Shown: positions 8,472 to 17,998, counted from the first letter of the stretch. The stretch is 64,000 nucleotides of DNA from Meridianimarinicoccus marinus (GCF_040689105.1 NZ_JBFBVU010000020.1:1-64000), one strand, 5' to 3'. Translations and numbers: made by a program. The notes: generated by a model not told the origin, from the sequence alone.

Positions 8472-9631
8472 GACGTCACCCGGTTGTCGTCGATATAGTC
8501 CCAGACCACATCGTAGCCAAGGCCGGGACCGGTCGGCATCGCCACATAGCCTTCGGCATCCATCGGATCGCAGTTGCGGCGCAAATAGGGGTGCGGGGCG
8601 TCATAGTCGACGCCGGGGGCCAGCAGCCCTTTCTCGTACCATTCGCTGGTGTCTTCCGAAGTCGCGCCCATGACCTGCAGGTTGCCCCAGCCCGCCATGT
8701 GAATCTCGCAGCGCTGACCGAAGGCCTCGCAGACCACGGCGGTCTTGCGGCAGCCGGTGATGCCGCCCCGGCGAATGTCCATCCGGCTCATGTCCGAGGC
8801 GCCCTGAAGGATCCATTCGGCGCGAGTGAAGACGCCGCCCGCAGCGATTTCGGGGGCGAGGATCGGGATCGACAGTTCGCGGCACAGCCGGCGATAGCTT
8901 TCGACCCGGTATTCGGGCATCGGGTGTTCGAACCAGTAGAAGTCGAGCTTCTCCAACTCGCGGCCGACTTTGATGGTCTCTTCCAGCGTGTGGTAGGTGC
9001 CCCAGACATCGTACATCAACACCATGTCCGGCCCGACCGCCTCGCGCACAAGGTTGATGGTCTCGATATCGGCGCGGATGTTCGAGGGGCGGCCGTTGGT
9101 GGGTTTGCCGGTGTCCGGGTTCCAGAAATAATGCGGATGGATCTTGTAGGCCTTGTAGCCCTCGGCCTTGCAGGCCAGCGCGTGTTCGGCATAGACCTGC
9201 GGCGGACCGATGTTGGGATAGGTCGAGGCATAGGCGGGCACCTTGTCGCGTGCCCCGCCCATCAGCTTGTAGACCGGCAGGCCGGCGTGGTTGCCCGCCA
9301 GATCCCACAGCGCGCAGTCAATGACGCTTTGCGCCACCTCGGGAATGTTGCGCACCCACATCCATTTCCAGATCAGCTCGCGGTCGAACGGGTCGGCCCC
9401 GAGGATCATGTCGCGGACCTGGCCCTCGATCAGGCGCTGTTCGTCCGGTGTCATGCCGTCCTGATCGCCATGCTTGCCGCCGCCGAAGAAATGCCCCACC
9501 AGCCCCGCGTCGGTCTCGATGGTGGTCACGGTCTGGATCACCTCGGCGCCGGGTTTCAGCCGGGCATGGCCGATGTCCCAGCGGTCCGCGTGGGTGCGGA
9601 ACCGCGTGACCTTGACGTCGCTGATCTTCAT
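8468..9631 (-). CDS. Mandelate racemase/enolase superfamily dehydratase (sugar acid)
   Basis: A 387-residue enolase-superfamily enzyme; start at 9631 is set by the MKISDVKV segment and the ATGA overlap with the ABC ATPase gene. The capping domain is N-terminal. The barrel shows the acid/base segment YKAYKIHPHYFW, three metal ligands in LMYDVWG, WFEHP and LAPEIA, and a catalytic histidine in CEIHMAGWGN. It probably removes water from a 6-carbon aldonate to give a 2-keto-3-deoxy acid. A second, different superfamily member is encoded two genes upstream, so the cluster may process two acids. Confidence 0.82.
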   Translation of the reverse strand: MKISDVKVTRFRTHADRWDIGHARLKPGAEVIQTVTTIETDAGLVGHFFGGGKHGDQDGMTPDEQRLIEGQVRDMILGADPFDRELIWKWMWVRNIPEVAQSVIDCALWDLAGNHAGLPVYKLMGGARDKVPAYASTYPNIGPPQVYAEHALACKAEGYKAYKIHPHYFWNPDTGKPTNGRPSNIRADIETINLVREAVGPDMVLMYDVWGTYHTLEETIKVGRELEKLDFYWFEHPMPEYRVESYRRLCRELSIPILAPEIAAGGVFTRAEWILQGASDMSRMDIRRGGITGCRKTAVVCEAFGQRCEIHMAGWGNLQVMGATSEDTSEWYEKGLLAPGVDYDAPHPYLRRNCDPMDAEGYVAMPTGPGLGYDVVWDYIDDNRVTS

Positions 9632-10698
9632 GACGCGGTGCCGACCTGACCAAGCGCCACTTCGGTGGCCGCGTCGAAGCAATGCATCTTGCCGGGAACG
9701 ATGGACAGATGCACCTGGTCGCCCGGCGCATGGGGAATACGGTCGCGGGTGGTCAGGGTGACGGTGCCATCCGGCGTGCGCAGCACCATTTCGGTTTCCG
9801 CGCCGGTCGGCTCGATCACAACGATCTTGGCGGGAATGCCGGTGTCGGCCAGGCGCAGATCCTCGGGGCGGAAACCCGCGATGATGTCATGGCCGTTCTT
9901 CAGCTGGGTGCCGGGCGCCCCCAGGATCACCCCGGAGGCGGTGCGCAGCCCGTCAGCCGAGGCTTTCGCGGGCAGGAAATTCATGGCGGGCGAGCCGATG
10001 AACCCGGCCACGAAGACATTCGCCGGGTTGTCGTACAGCTCCAGCGGCGAGCCGATCTGTTCCACATGGCCGCCGCGCATGACGACGATCTTGTCGGCCA
10101 TGGTCATGGCTTCGATCTGGTCGTGGGTGACATAGATCGTCGTGGTCTTCAGGCGCTGGTGCAGTTCCTTGATCTCGGCGCGCATCTGCACCCGCAGCTT
10201 GGCGTCGAGGTTCGACAGCGGTTCGTCGAACAGGAACACTTCCGGATCCCGAACGATGGCGCGGCCCATGGCCACGCGCTGACGCTGGCCGCCCGACAAC
10301 TGGCGCGGGAAGCGTTCCAGCAGCGGTACGAGGTCCAGAATCTCGGCGGCGGCGTTGACCTTGCGGGCGATCTCTTCCTTGGATTCCTTGGCCAGCCGCA
10401 GCGAGAACGCCATGTTCTTGGCCACGTCCATATGCGGGTACAGCGCGTAGTTCTGGAACACCATCGCGATGTTGCGTTCCTTGGGCTGCAGCCGGTTGAT
10501 GACGGTACCGTCCAGCACGATCTCGCCGCCCGAGATGGTTTCCAGCCCGGCGATGGAGCGCAGAAGCGTGGACTTGCCGCAGCCCGAAGGGCCGACCAGC
10601 ACGGTGAATTCGCCGTCCGAGATGTCGAGGTCGATGCCGTGCAGGACTTCGACCGCGCCATAGGATTTACGGATGTTTCTGAGCGCTACTGATCCCAT
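9628..10698 (-). CDS. Sugar ABC importer, ATP-binding protein (UgpC/MalK type)
   Basis: A 356-residue ATPase. Walker A GPSGCGKS, signature LSGGQRQR and Walker B VFLFDEPLSNLD are followed by a C-terminal TOBE-type regulatory domain (FRPEDLRLADTGIPAKIVVI). Start at 10698 is preceded by GGGAGGATG and begins MGSVALRNIRKSYG. It completes the CUT1 importer made by the two permeases and the twin-arginine binding protein of this operon, separated from them by a dehydratase gene. Confidence 0.93.
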   Translation of the reverse strand: MGSVALRNIRKSYGAVEVLHGIDLDISDGEFTVLVGPSGCGKSTLLRSIAGLETISGGEIVLDGTVINRLQPKERNIAMVFQNYALYPHMDVAKNMAFSLRLAKESKEEIARKVNAAAEILDLVPLLERFPRQLSGGQRQRVAMGRAIVRDPEVFLFDEPLSNLDAKLRVQMRAEIKELHQRLKTTTIYVTHDQIEAMTMADKIVVMRGGHVEQIGSPLELYDNPANVFVAGFIGSPAMNFLPAKASADGLRTASGVILGAPGTQLKNGHDIIAGFRPEDLRLADTGIPAKIVVIEPTGAETEMVLRTPDGTVTLTTRDRIPHAPGDQVHLSIVPGKMHCFDAATEVALGQVGTAS

Positions 10699-10702
10699 CG
10701 GA

Positions 10703-11857
10703 TCATCCTCCCTTGGAAATTTCAGCACCCGCGTCGAACGCAGGCAGCACAAACTGGGGAGGGCGGTTGCCCTCCGGGTCACGGGGGACGGCCACATGGC
10801 CGCCCGCAAGATCGGGGCGCGGCCCCATCAGGCTGTACAGCGGCGAGGTCTCGCCACGGTCAACGCATTCCACCTGCGCCCCGGTCTGGCAGGCCGCGGC
10901 CATCGCCAGCGACCAGGGCTGTTCGCAGGTGTTGTGCAGGATCACCGGCACATCGGTACCGGCGGCCATGTCGAGAACAGCCAGAGTTTCGGTGATGCCG
11001 CCCGCCCAGGCCACATCCGGCTGCAACACCCCGACCACGCCGCTGCGCAACAGGTCGGCGCAATCGGCCCGCGAGTAGGCGAAGTTGCCAAGCGCCAGAG
11101 CGATGTCGGGATCCAGTTCGTCCCGAACCCGTCGCAGGTCTTCGATGTTCTGCGGCGGGATCGGATCTTCGATCCAGGCCAGCGGCAGATCGGCGGCGGC
11201 TTCGGCAAACCGCAGGGTATAATCCGCATCCCACGCCAGGAAGGCGTCGATCATGATCGGCACATCCGGGCCAGCGGCCTCGGCAAAGCGGCGCATCAGG
11301 GCGATATTGGCCTCCAGCCCCTCTTGCCCGGCCTCGGGTCCGTAAGGTGCTGCCGCCTTCAGCCCGTGCCACGGCCCGTCGGTGAAGGCTTCGGGCCGCG
11401 GCGTGGTCATATAGACTGGCAGGGTGTCCTGGGCGCTGCCGCCCAGAAGATCCACCAGCGGCTGGCCGCTGGCCTTGGCCTGAAGATCCCACAGGGCAAT
11501 GTCGACACCGGCCACCGCCATCATGGCAAAGCCCGAGCGATCGTTGGGCAAAAGCGAGGCTGTCATCTGGTCTTGCAGCAGCGCCACATCGCCCAGATCC
11601 TCGCCGGTCAGCAGCCGCGCCAGATGGGCGTTGACGATCATCTCGACAACCTCGCCGCCATTGGTGCAGCCCCAGCCGATGTGGCCGTCTTCGCCCTCGA
11701 CCCGGACAAAGACTTTCTTGGTGGGCCACATCCAGCTTGCGCGAGACTCGGCAAACCGGGGGAAGCGCGACATGGGCGACGCGATCCTTGTGGTTTGCAG
11801 GGTCTGCTTCTGGAAGCCGCAATCCACGGCCCGGGCAGTGATGGACCGGATCTTCAT
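10703..11857 (-). CDS. L-rhamnonate dehydratase-like enolase superfamily protein
   Basis: A 384-residue member of the rhamnonate dehydratase-like branch: the N-terminal ASPMSRFPRFAESRASW segment resembles the E. coli RhmD signature. Metal ligands are in IMIDAFL and WIEDP, but the third position, glutamate in RhmD (SGEH), reads LGNFA here. Asparagine also serves as third ligand in glucarate dehydratase. QPDVAWAGG and the catalytic-type histidine in VILHNTCEQ are present. It overlaps the permease gene by four bases and precedes the ATPase gene by four. Confidence 0.8.
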   Translation of the reverse strand: MKIRSITARAVDCGFQKQTLQTTRIASPMSRFPRFAESRASWMWPTKKVFVRVEGEDGHIGWGCTNGGEVVEMIVNAHLARLLTGEDLGDVALLQDQMTASLLPNDRSGFAMMAVAGVDIALWDLQAKASGQPLVDLLGGSAQDTLPVYMTTPRPEAFTDGPWHGLKAAAPYGPEAGQEGLEANIALMRRFAEAAGPDVPIMIDAFLAWDADYTLRFAEAAADLPLAWIEDPIPPQNIEDLRRVRDELDPDIALALGNFAYSRADCADLLRSGVVGVLQPDVAWAGGITETLAVLDMAAGTDVPVILHNTCEQPWSLAMAAACQTGAQVECVDRGETSPLYSLMGPRPDLAGGHVAVPRDPEGNRPPQFVLPAFDAGAEISKGG

Positions 11858-12711
11858 CCTTTCACGGCCCCGGCCAGCAGTCCGCGCGTGAAGTAGCGCT
11901 GACCGAAGAAGAACACGAGCATGATGGGAAGGGCCACGATGGCTGCGGCCGCGCCGACGTACTGGAACTCAAGCGTGAACAGCTCGACAAAGCTGGCCAG
12001 ACCGATGGTGACGGTCTTGTTGTCGTTGGACTCCAGCAGGATCGAGGCAAAGGCGAACTCGGACCACGCCCCCACGAAGTGCCACATGGCGGCGGTGATC
12101 AGCGCCGGGGTCGCCAACGGAAGCACCACCATGACCATACTTTGAATGCGGGTCGCCCCGTCCATCATGGCGCTTTCTTCCAGTTCGCGCGGAATTTCCC
12201 GTAGGCTGGAGGCGATGATCCAGGTCGCGAAGGGCAGGCCGAAGGCGGAATAGAGCAGCACCAGACCGATCAGGCTGTCCTGCAGACCGATCATGTTCAT
12301 CAGCCGGTAGGTCGGCAGCAGCAGGGCGGCGCCCTGGAACATACGGCTGATGAGCAGCCCGCCCAGGATCAGGTCGCGGCCCGGAAACTTCAGCCTGGCA
12401 AAGGCATAGCCGGCCAGCGTTCCGAAGAAGACCACAAGAACCGTCGAGGTGATCGCGACGAAGAAGCTGTTGCCGATCAGGCGCGGCCAGTCCAGCAGCT
12501 GTCCCTTCTGGTGCGTCGGCGAGAACAGCGCCGTGTACGCCTCCAATGTCGGGGTTTGCGGCCAGAAGGAGATCGGAAGCTGCGCCAGTTCGGCCTGCGT
12601 CTTGAACGAGGCCAGGAACAGCCAGAAGATCGGGAACAGGATGTAGATGGCGATCACGACGCCCACAAGACTGAGCGCGATCCAGTAGAATGTGCGGGGA
12701 GACTCGTTCAT
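11854..12711 (-). CDS. Sugar ABC importer permease (MalG type)
   Basis: A 285-residue inner-membrane permease with six predicted spans; the first is IALSLVGVVIAIYILFPIFW. The EAA loop is ELEESAMMDGATRIQSMVMV. Start at 12711 gives an ATGA overlap with the upstream permease stop. It pairs with the MalF-type permease to form the CUT1 channel of the deoxy-sugar regulon. Confidence 0.92.
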   Translation of the reverse strand: MNESPRTFYWIALSLVGVVIAIYILFPIFWLFLASFKTQAELAQLPISFWPQTPTLEAYTALFSPTHQKGQLLDWPRLIGNSFFVAITSTVLVVFFGTLAGYAFARLKFPGRDLILGGLLISRMFQGAALLLPTYRLMNMIGLQDSLIGLVLLYSAFGLPFATWIIASSLREIPRELEESAMMDGATRIQSMVMVVLPLATPALITAAMWHFVGAWSEFAFASILLESNDNKTVTIGLASFVELFTLEFQYVGAAAAIVALPIMLVFFFGQRYFTRGLLAGAVKG

Positions 12712-13589
12712 TCCGAACCCTCCGAGGCCCACGAGCGGCGGTTGATGTAGAGATACAGCGCGACGATCGAGGCCAGCATCACCAGGTTGATGACCGACAT
12801 GGCCGAGGCCACGCCCCAGTTGAAGAATTCGAAGCTCTGTTGGTAGATGTAGGTCGACATGATCTGGCTGGCGTTGGCCGGGCCACCACCGGTCATGATC
12901 CACGGCAGCGCGAATTCAGCGGTGATCCAGATCATCGAGATGACGGTCACGGCGGTCAGCGAAAACGCGATGTTGGGGATGATGACGAAGCGGAATCGCT
13001 CCAACGGGCTGGCACCATCCATGCGCGCGGCTTCGATCTGATCGTCGGGAACCGAGCGGATCGCGGCGCACAGGATCAGCGCCACCAGCGGCATCTTGCG
13101 CCAGATCAGCACCACGACCAGCGCCCACATGACCAGGTTGGGATCGCCCAGGAAGGATATCGTGCCTTCAGTCATCCCCGTGGATTCCAGGGTCTGGCCA
13201 ATGATGCCGACCTGACCGTGCAGCATCCATTTCCAGGCCATGGCGGTGACCACGTCCGGCAGCACCCAGGGCAGCAGGATCAGCGCCCGCAGGGCGCCGG
13301 TCAGCTTGCTGTCCACGGCAAGGAAGGTGCCGACACCCAAGCCGACCAGCACGCACAGGCAGGTGCCACCCAGGATCCAGATGGCGGTGTTCTTCATCAC
13401 CAGCCAGAACACCGGATCGGCGGTCAGCGACGTGAAGTTGCTGAAGGTTCCAAAGCCGCGCTCCTGCCCCATGACGATCTTTGTCAGGCTGAGCGTGGCC
13501 ACGTTGTAGGTGGGCCCGATGACGAACGCCAGAACGGCAATCACCACGGGCAAAATCATGAAATACGCCAGGAGGCGATCATTCTGCAT
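12708..13589 (-). CDS. Sugar ABC importer permease (MalF/UgpA type)
   Basis: A 293-residue membrane protein with the MalF-family pattern: an N-terminal span (ILPVVIAVLAFVIGPTYNVA), the EAA loop DQIEAARMDGASPLERFRFV and a closing span near the C terminus. It follows the binding-protein gene by 34 bases and overlaps the second permease by four. The importer is complete within the operon. Confidence 0.92.
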   Translation of the reverse strand: MQNDRLLAYFMILPVVIAVLAFVIGPTYNVATLSLTKIVMGQERGFGTFSNFTSLTADPVFWLVMKNTAIWILGGTCLCVLVGLGVGTFLAVDSKLTGALRALILLPWVLPDVVTAMAWKWMLHGQVGIIGQTLESTGMTEGTISFLGDPNLVMWALVVVLIWRKMPLVALILCAAIRSVPDDQIEAARMDGASPLERFRFVIIPNIAFSLTAVTVISMIWITAEFALPWIMTGGGPANASQIMSTYIYQQSFEFFNWGVASAMSVINLVMLASIVALYLYINRRSWASEGSE

Positions 13590-13623
13590 TGTCTTCGGGC
13601 CCTTTCTTCTGTCGGCCGAGAGA

Positions 13624-14940
13624 TTATCCGCGGATCAGGTCGATCTGGGTCTGGGCGGCCTTGGTCGCGTCGTCCAACGCCTCTTGCGGCGTCTTCTGGC
13701 CAAGCACGGCTTCCTGGATGGCGGTGCCAAGGGCCGATTCGATGGCGGAAACGCCGATGAACCGCGGCATCGGGGCGGCCCCTTCGAAGAGCGTGCCTTC
13801 GTTGTAGGCTTTCACCCAGTTCGGCCAGACGGCCTCAAGCTCGGCATTGTCCCAGGCGGCGACACCGGCGGGGATGCGGGCGATCTCGGGCTGGCCGCCC
13901 CAGATTTCCAGCTGCTCGTTCTGCGACCAGAAATCGAGGTACTCAATGGCCGCCTCCGGGTTTTCCGAGCGCGAGGAGACCATCAGGATCGCGGTCGGGT
14001 CCATGATCGCGTTCACCGGCGGGAAGGAGCCGGTGGCCTCATCCGGGCGGGGGAAGGGGACGCCGGTCCAGCGCACATCTTCGTTCACGCCCCAGGGGGT
14101 GTTCAGCCACGACAGGCCGATCCACATGGCCGAGCGGCCCTGTCCGAACAGTTGCGCGGTGTCGCGGAAGAAGGTCTCGGTCAGCGAAGTCGCCGCCGGG
14201 GTCGAGCCATCGGCGATCAGGTCGACATAAAGTTGCAGAGCATCCACGATGCCGGGATCGTTCAGGGTGACCTTGCCGGTTTCATCGTCGAAGATCCGGC
14301 CGCCGTTGGCATAGGCGATGCCTTCGAAGATGTTGATGTCCACGGGCGCGGTGGTTGCCGGGAAGGCAATACCGGGGCGTCCGGGTTTGGTCATCGCCTT
14401 GGCGTATTCGCGCAACTCGTCCCAGGTTGCGGGCGGGCGGTCGAAACCAGCTTCTTCCAGCGCGTCCAGGTTGACGGCCAGGAAGCTTGCCATGTCCACA
14501 TAGGTCGGCAGGCCGTAGAGCTTGCCGTCTTCCATGCCGGATTCCAGCACCTCGGGCACAATGCGCTCTTTCCAGCCGTCGATCTTGTCACCGGCGATGT
14601 CGTCCAGCGGCTGCACCATGCCGAAGCCGACGAATTCGGGAATGTCCTGACCGAAGGCCACGATGACATCCGCCAGGCGGCGGGTCTGGAAGCCCGCAAG
14701 GATCTTCTGACGACGGATCTGGCCGTTGAAGTAGGAGTAGTTCAGCTCGACGTCGGGGTTGGCTTCGGAAAACGCGTCGTTCCGGCCGGCCCACTGTTCA
14801 ACCTCGTTCGGCGTGCCGCCGAATTTCCAGACCGAAAGTTCGCCCGACTGCGCATAGGCGCCGCCGACGGTTGCAAGGGTCACGGCCCCGGCAACGGCCG
14901 TCGTGCCAAGGAAGCGGCGACGGTTGATTGCATTGATCAT
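13624..14940 (-). CDS. Sugar ABC importer binding protein with twin-arginine signal
   Basis: A 438-residue family 1 solute-binding protein. The start at 14940 is preceded by a clear Shine-Dalgarno (GGGAGGAT). The signal INRRRFLGTTAVAGAVTLA matches a twin-arginine export signal and ends at AYAQ, so the protein is probably exported folded. It is the first gene of the leftward deoxy-sugar operon and lies next to the twin LacI-type operators. Confidence 0.92.
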   Translation of the reverse strand: MINAINRRRFLGTTAVAGAVTLATVGGAYAQSGELSVWKFGGTPNEVEQWAGRNDAFSEANPDVELNYSYFNGQIRRQKILAGFQTRRLADVIVAFGQDIPEFVGFGMVQPLDDIAGDKIDGWKERIVPEVLESGMEDGKLYGLPTYVDMASFLAVNLDALEEAGFDRPPATWDELREYAKAMTKPGRPGIAFPATTAPVDINIFEGIAYANGGRIFDDETGKVTLNDPGIVDALQLYVDLIADGSTPAATSLTETFFRDTAQLFGQGRSAMWIGLSWLNTPWGVNEDVRWTGVPFPRPDEATGSFPPVNAIMDPTAILMVSSRSENPEAAIEYLDFWSQNEQLEIWGGQPEIARIPAGVAAWDNAELEAVWPNWVKAYNEGTLFEGAAPMPRFIGVSAIESALGTAIQEAVLGQKTPQEALDDATKAAQTQIDLIRG

Positions 14941-14991
14941 GATAGATCCTCCCAGGTGATGAAGCGACAGGACTGTCGCCTCCGAATCTCG

Positions 14992-15009
14992 ATGATATAC
15001 GAGTATCAT
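14992..15009. promoter_or_regulatory. Candidate LacI-family operator 1
   Basis: An 18-bp palindrome ATGATA-taCGag-TATCAT with the central CG typical of LacI-family operators. It is 52 bases upstream of the binding-protein start and 130 bases upstream of the LacI gene start, so it could control both directions. Confidence 0.6.
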
Positions 15010-15034
15010 TCGATATTGACGGACCCTAATGGCA

Positions 15035-15052
15035 ATGATATTCGTGTGTCAA
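15035..15052. promoter_or_regulatory. Candidate LacI-family operator 2
   Basis: A weaker copy of operator 1: ATGATA-ttCGtg-TGTCAA, with the same left half and the same central CG. The centre-to-centre distance from operator 1 is 43 bases, about four helical turns, which would allow cooperative binding or looping by the LacI-type regulator encoded 87 bases further on. Confidence 0.5.
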
Positions 15053-15139
15053 TTACAAAAACGGCCGTTTTCGTTTCCTCGGTGGAAGGGCGGCCGAAGC
15101 ATCCTCAGGGGTGTCTGAACGGGTGAAGGGGTAACGCGG

Positions 15140-16159
15140 ATGGCTGGAGAGACTCGCAGGAAGGTGACGTTGAAAGACGTGTCCAAGGCGTCTGGTTTGT
15201 CGCTGATCACCGTGTCGCGCGCCCTGCGCCAGCCCGAGACGGTGCACGCGGATACCCGCGCCAAGATCCAGAAAACCATCGACGAATTGGGCTATATTCC
15301 CAACCTTGCTGCGCGCTCTCTGGTCTCGCAACGCTCGGACATGATCGGGGTCGTGGTGCCGATCCTTGCAAGCTCGCTGTTCGCCGATTTCGCGGAAGGC
15401 GTGTCCAAGGCTCTGGAGCCGCAGGGCCAGCGGGTTCTGCTGGCGGTCAGCAACTGGCAGCCCGAGAAAGAGGAGGAGGCGATTCGCACCTTCATCGCGC
15501 GTCAGGCGGATGCGATCATCCTGACAGGTTTTTCCCATACCGATGCCGCGCGGCGGCTGCTGGACCGGTACGACGGGCCAGTGGTCGAGGCATGGAATAC
15601 CCGCGAGAACGTGATCGACAGTGCCGTGGGGTTCAACAACCACGCGGCGGCGGCGGAGATGACCCGCTATCTTATCGACAAGGGCTACCGGGACATCGTG
15701 ATGGTGGGCGGCAGTTCGGTCAACAACGACCAGGCGGCCGACCGGACGCAGGGATTCATTGATGCCATGACGGCCGCGGGCCGCGAGGTGGGTCCTGAGT
15801 CCATCGTCGAATTCGACAACCCCGCCACCATCGAAAGCGGTGGCCCGTTGATTCGCAGCCTGCTGGCCCGCGACCGCAAGCCGGACGCGGTGTTCTTCCT
15901 TGCGGAACTTCCCGCGCAGGGCGCCATGCTGTGGTGCCTGTCGAACGGTGTCCGGGTGCCCGAGGACGTGGCGATTGCCGGGTTCGGGGATCTCAGCCTG
16001 TCCGCCCTGCTGCCGGTGCCCATGACGACGGTGCAGATTCGCGGCCGCGAGATCGGCGAGGCCGCTGCGGCGCAGACGTTGCAGCGGCTGCAGGGCGCCC
16101 CGGTCGATCGCACCGTCAAGGACGTCGGTTTTCAGTTACAGATCAGGAGCAGCACATGA
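15140..16159 (+). CDS. LacI-family transcriptional regulator of the deoxy-sugar regulon
   Basis: A 339-residue LacI/GalR-type repressor. The N-terminal helix-turn-helix reads TLKDVSKASGLSLITVSRAL, followed by the hinge helix IPNLAARSLVSQRS and a periplasmic-binding-type effector domain. It diverges from the importer operon across two palindromes that fit its expected operator class, and leads a rightward set of sugar-oxidation genes. The natural inducer is probably the sugar or its acid. Confidence 0.9.
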   Translation: MAGETRRKVTLKDVSKASGLSLITVSRALRQPETVHADTRAKIQKTIDELGYIPNLAARSLVSQRSDMIGVVVPILASSLFADFAEGVSKALEPQGQRVLLAVSNWQPEKEEEAIRTFIARQADAIILTGFSHTDAARRLLDRYDGPVVEAWNTRENVIDSAVGFNNHAAAAEMTRYLIDKGYRDIVMVGGSSVNNDQAADRTQGFIDAMTAAGREVGPESIVEFDNPATIESGGPLIRSLLARDRKPDAVFFLAELPAQGAMLWCLSNGVRVPEDVAIAGFGDLSLSALLPVPMTTVQIRGREIGEAAAAQTLQRLQGAPVDRTVKDVGFQLQIRSST

Positions 16160-16205
16160 AGAATTCGAACCAGGCCCAGGGTTTCCGGTCCGCAGGAGGC
16201 CGCTC

Positions 16206-17261
16206 ATGGTGAAGGCTGCCATCATCGGCGCCGGGCATTTCGCCTATCGCATGCATATCCCGGTTCTGGCCGCCCGGCCCGAGGTGGTCCTCGACAGCGT
16301 CTGCCGCCTGGGCCGGGAAGAACTGGACCTGATCCGAGACGAATTCGGGTTTGCTTTTGCCACCGAAGACTGGCGCGAGATTCTGGACCGCGACATCGAC
16401 ATTGCCGTGATCGCCTCGCCGCACAACCTGCACTACGCGCAGGCCAAGGCGTTTCTGGAAAAGGGCTGTCATGTCCTTGTCGAAAAGCCCATGTGTCTGG
16501 ATCCCGCCGAGGCCTGGGATCTGGTCGAAACCGCGCGCCGCGCCGACCGCGAACTGCTGGTCGCCTATGGCTGGAACTACAAACCCGGCCTGGACCAGAT
16601 GCGCGAGATGGTCGGCAAGATCGGCGAGATCGAACATGTGGTCTGTCACATGGCGTCGTTCACGCGGTCGATCTTCTCGGGCGGGGCGCTGGGCCGCTGG
16701 CAGCATGTGGCGATCCAGCCGGACCGGTCGACCTGGGAGTCCCCCGATCAGGGCGGCGGCTATGCCTATGGTCAGCTGTCGCACGCGCTGGGCATCCTGT
16801 TCTGGCTGACCGATCTGCGCGCTGCCGAGATCCAGGCCATCACCTATGATGCGCCGACCACCATCGATCTGCACGACGCGGCAACCGTGCGCTTTGCCAA
16901 CGGTGCAACCGGGGTGTTTTCGGGCAGTTGCGGGGTGCCCCAGGGCCATGGATTCGAGGTTGATCTGCGGATCTACGGCAGCACAGGCTCGGTCCTGCTG
17001 GACATCGAAACCCAGCGGCTGACCCTGAAACTGCCCGACGGGGTCACCGAAACTGCGGCGGTACCGCCCGGTGCCTGGACCTACAGCTGCGAAGGCCCTG
17101 CCAACCGGCTGGCCGATATCGCCTTGGGCAAAGGGCGAAACGAAAGCCCCGGCGATGTCGGCGCCCGCGCGGTCGAAGTTCTGCACGCCCTTCTGGGATC
17201 GGCCCATTCCGGCGGTTCCCGACAATCCATCAACACCGCCCCGGCGGCCCCTACGGAGTAA
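16206..17261 (+). CDS. Gfo/Idh/MocA-family oxidoreductase
   Basis: A 351-residue NAD(P)-dependent oxidoreductase. The Rossmann motif is AAIIGAGHFAYRMHIP. The family EKP motif occurs in HVLVEKPMCLDP, and a histidine lies in the GYAYGQLSHALGIL helix. An AGGAGG ribosome-binding site precedes the ATG. In this cluster it may oxidise the sugar to its lactone or act on a related sugar; the SDR that follows is the other candidate for each oxidation step. Confidence 0.82.
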   Translation: MVKAAIIGAGHFAYRMHIPVLAARPEVVLDSVCRLGREELDLIRDEFGFAFATEDWREILDRDIDIAVIASPHNLHYAQAKAFLEKGCHVLVEKPMCLDPAEAWDLVETARRADRELLVAYGWNYKPGLDQMREMVGKIGEIEHVVCHMASFTRSIFSGGALGRWQHVAIQPDRSTWESPDQGGGYAYGQLSHALGILFWLTDLRAAEIQAITYDAPTTIDLHDAATVRFANGATGVFSGSCGVPQGHGFEVDLRIYGSTGSVLLDIETQRLTLKLPDGVTETAAVPPGAWTYSCEGPANRLADIALGKGRNESPGDVGARAVEVLHALLGSAHSGGSRQSINTAPAAPTE

Positions 17262-17269
17262 CATCAGAC

Positions 17270-17998
17270 ATGCAACAGATTGCCATCGTAACCGGCGGCG
17301 CGCAGGGCATTGGCCGCGCCGTCGCCGAGAAACTTGCCGCCACGGGCGCGCGCATCGCCATCTGGGACAATGACGCCGACCTGGCGGAAAAGACCGCGCA
17401 GGAAATCGGCGGCGGCGCCTTTGCCTGTGCCGTCGATATCTCGGACTGGGACAGCGTCCAGCAGGCCATGGCGGCCACGCAGGCGCAGGGCGGCCCGATT
17501 GCCATCCTGGTGAATTCGGCCGGGGTGGCCGGGTCCAACGCGCCCCTGGCCGACTATCCGGTCGAGGAGTTCCGCAAGATCTGCGAGATCAACCTTGTCG
17601 GCGCGTTCCACGTCAATCGCGCCGTGGTGCCGGCCATGGTGGCCGAAGGCTATGGCCGAATCGTCAACATCGCCTCGGTCGCCGGGAAAGAGGGCAACCC
17701 CAATGCCTCGGCCTATTCCGCGTCGAAAGCCGGGGTCATCGGACTGACCAAATCGCTGGGCAAGGAGCTTGCCAATCTGGACATCGCGGTCAACTGTGTC
17801 ACCCCGGCGGCGGCGCGCACGCGCATCTTCGACCAGATGAAGCAGGAACACATCGACTACATGCTGTCGAAAATCCCGCGTGGCCGGTTCCTGGAACTGA
17901 ACGAGGCGGCCGCAATGATCGTCTGGCTGTGCTCGCCAGAGAACAGCTTTACCACCGGCGCGGTGTTCGACCTGTCCGGCGGGCGAGCCACCTATTGA
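17270..17998 (+). CDS. Short-chain dehydrogenase/reductase, likely sugar or 2-keto-3-deoxy acid dehydrogenase
   Basis: A 242-residue classical SDR. The cofactor motif is TGGAQGIGRA, the NAG-type motif appears as NSAGVAG, and the catalytic tetrad includes the serine of VNIASVAG and the YSASKAG tyrosine and lysine. In oxidative fucose/rhamnose pathways, SDRs perform either the first sugar oxidation or the oxidation of the 2-keto-3-deoxy acid to the 2,4-diketo acid. The downstream FAH-family hydrolase gene in the same regulon favours the latter. It follows the Gfo/Idh/MocA gene by eight bases. Confidence 0.85.
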   Translation: MQQIAIVTGGAQGIGRAVAEKLAATGARIAIWDNDADLAEKTAQEIGGGAFACAVDISDWDSVQQAMAATQAQGGPIAILVNSAGVAGSNAPLADYPVEEFRKICEINLVGAFHVNRAVVPAMVAEGYGRIVNIASVAGKEGNPNASAYSASKAGVIGLTKSLGKELANLDIAVNCVTPAAARTRIFDQMKQEHIDYMLSKIPRGRFLELNEAAAMIVWLCSPENSFTTGAVFDLSGGRATY

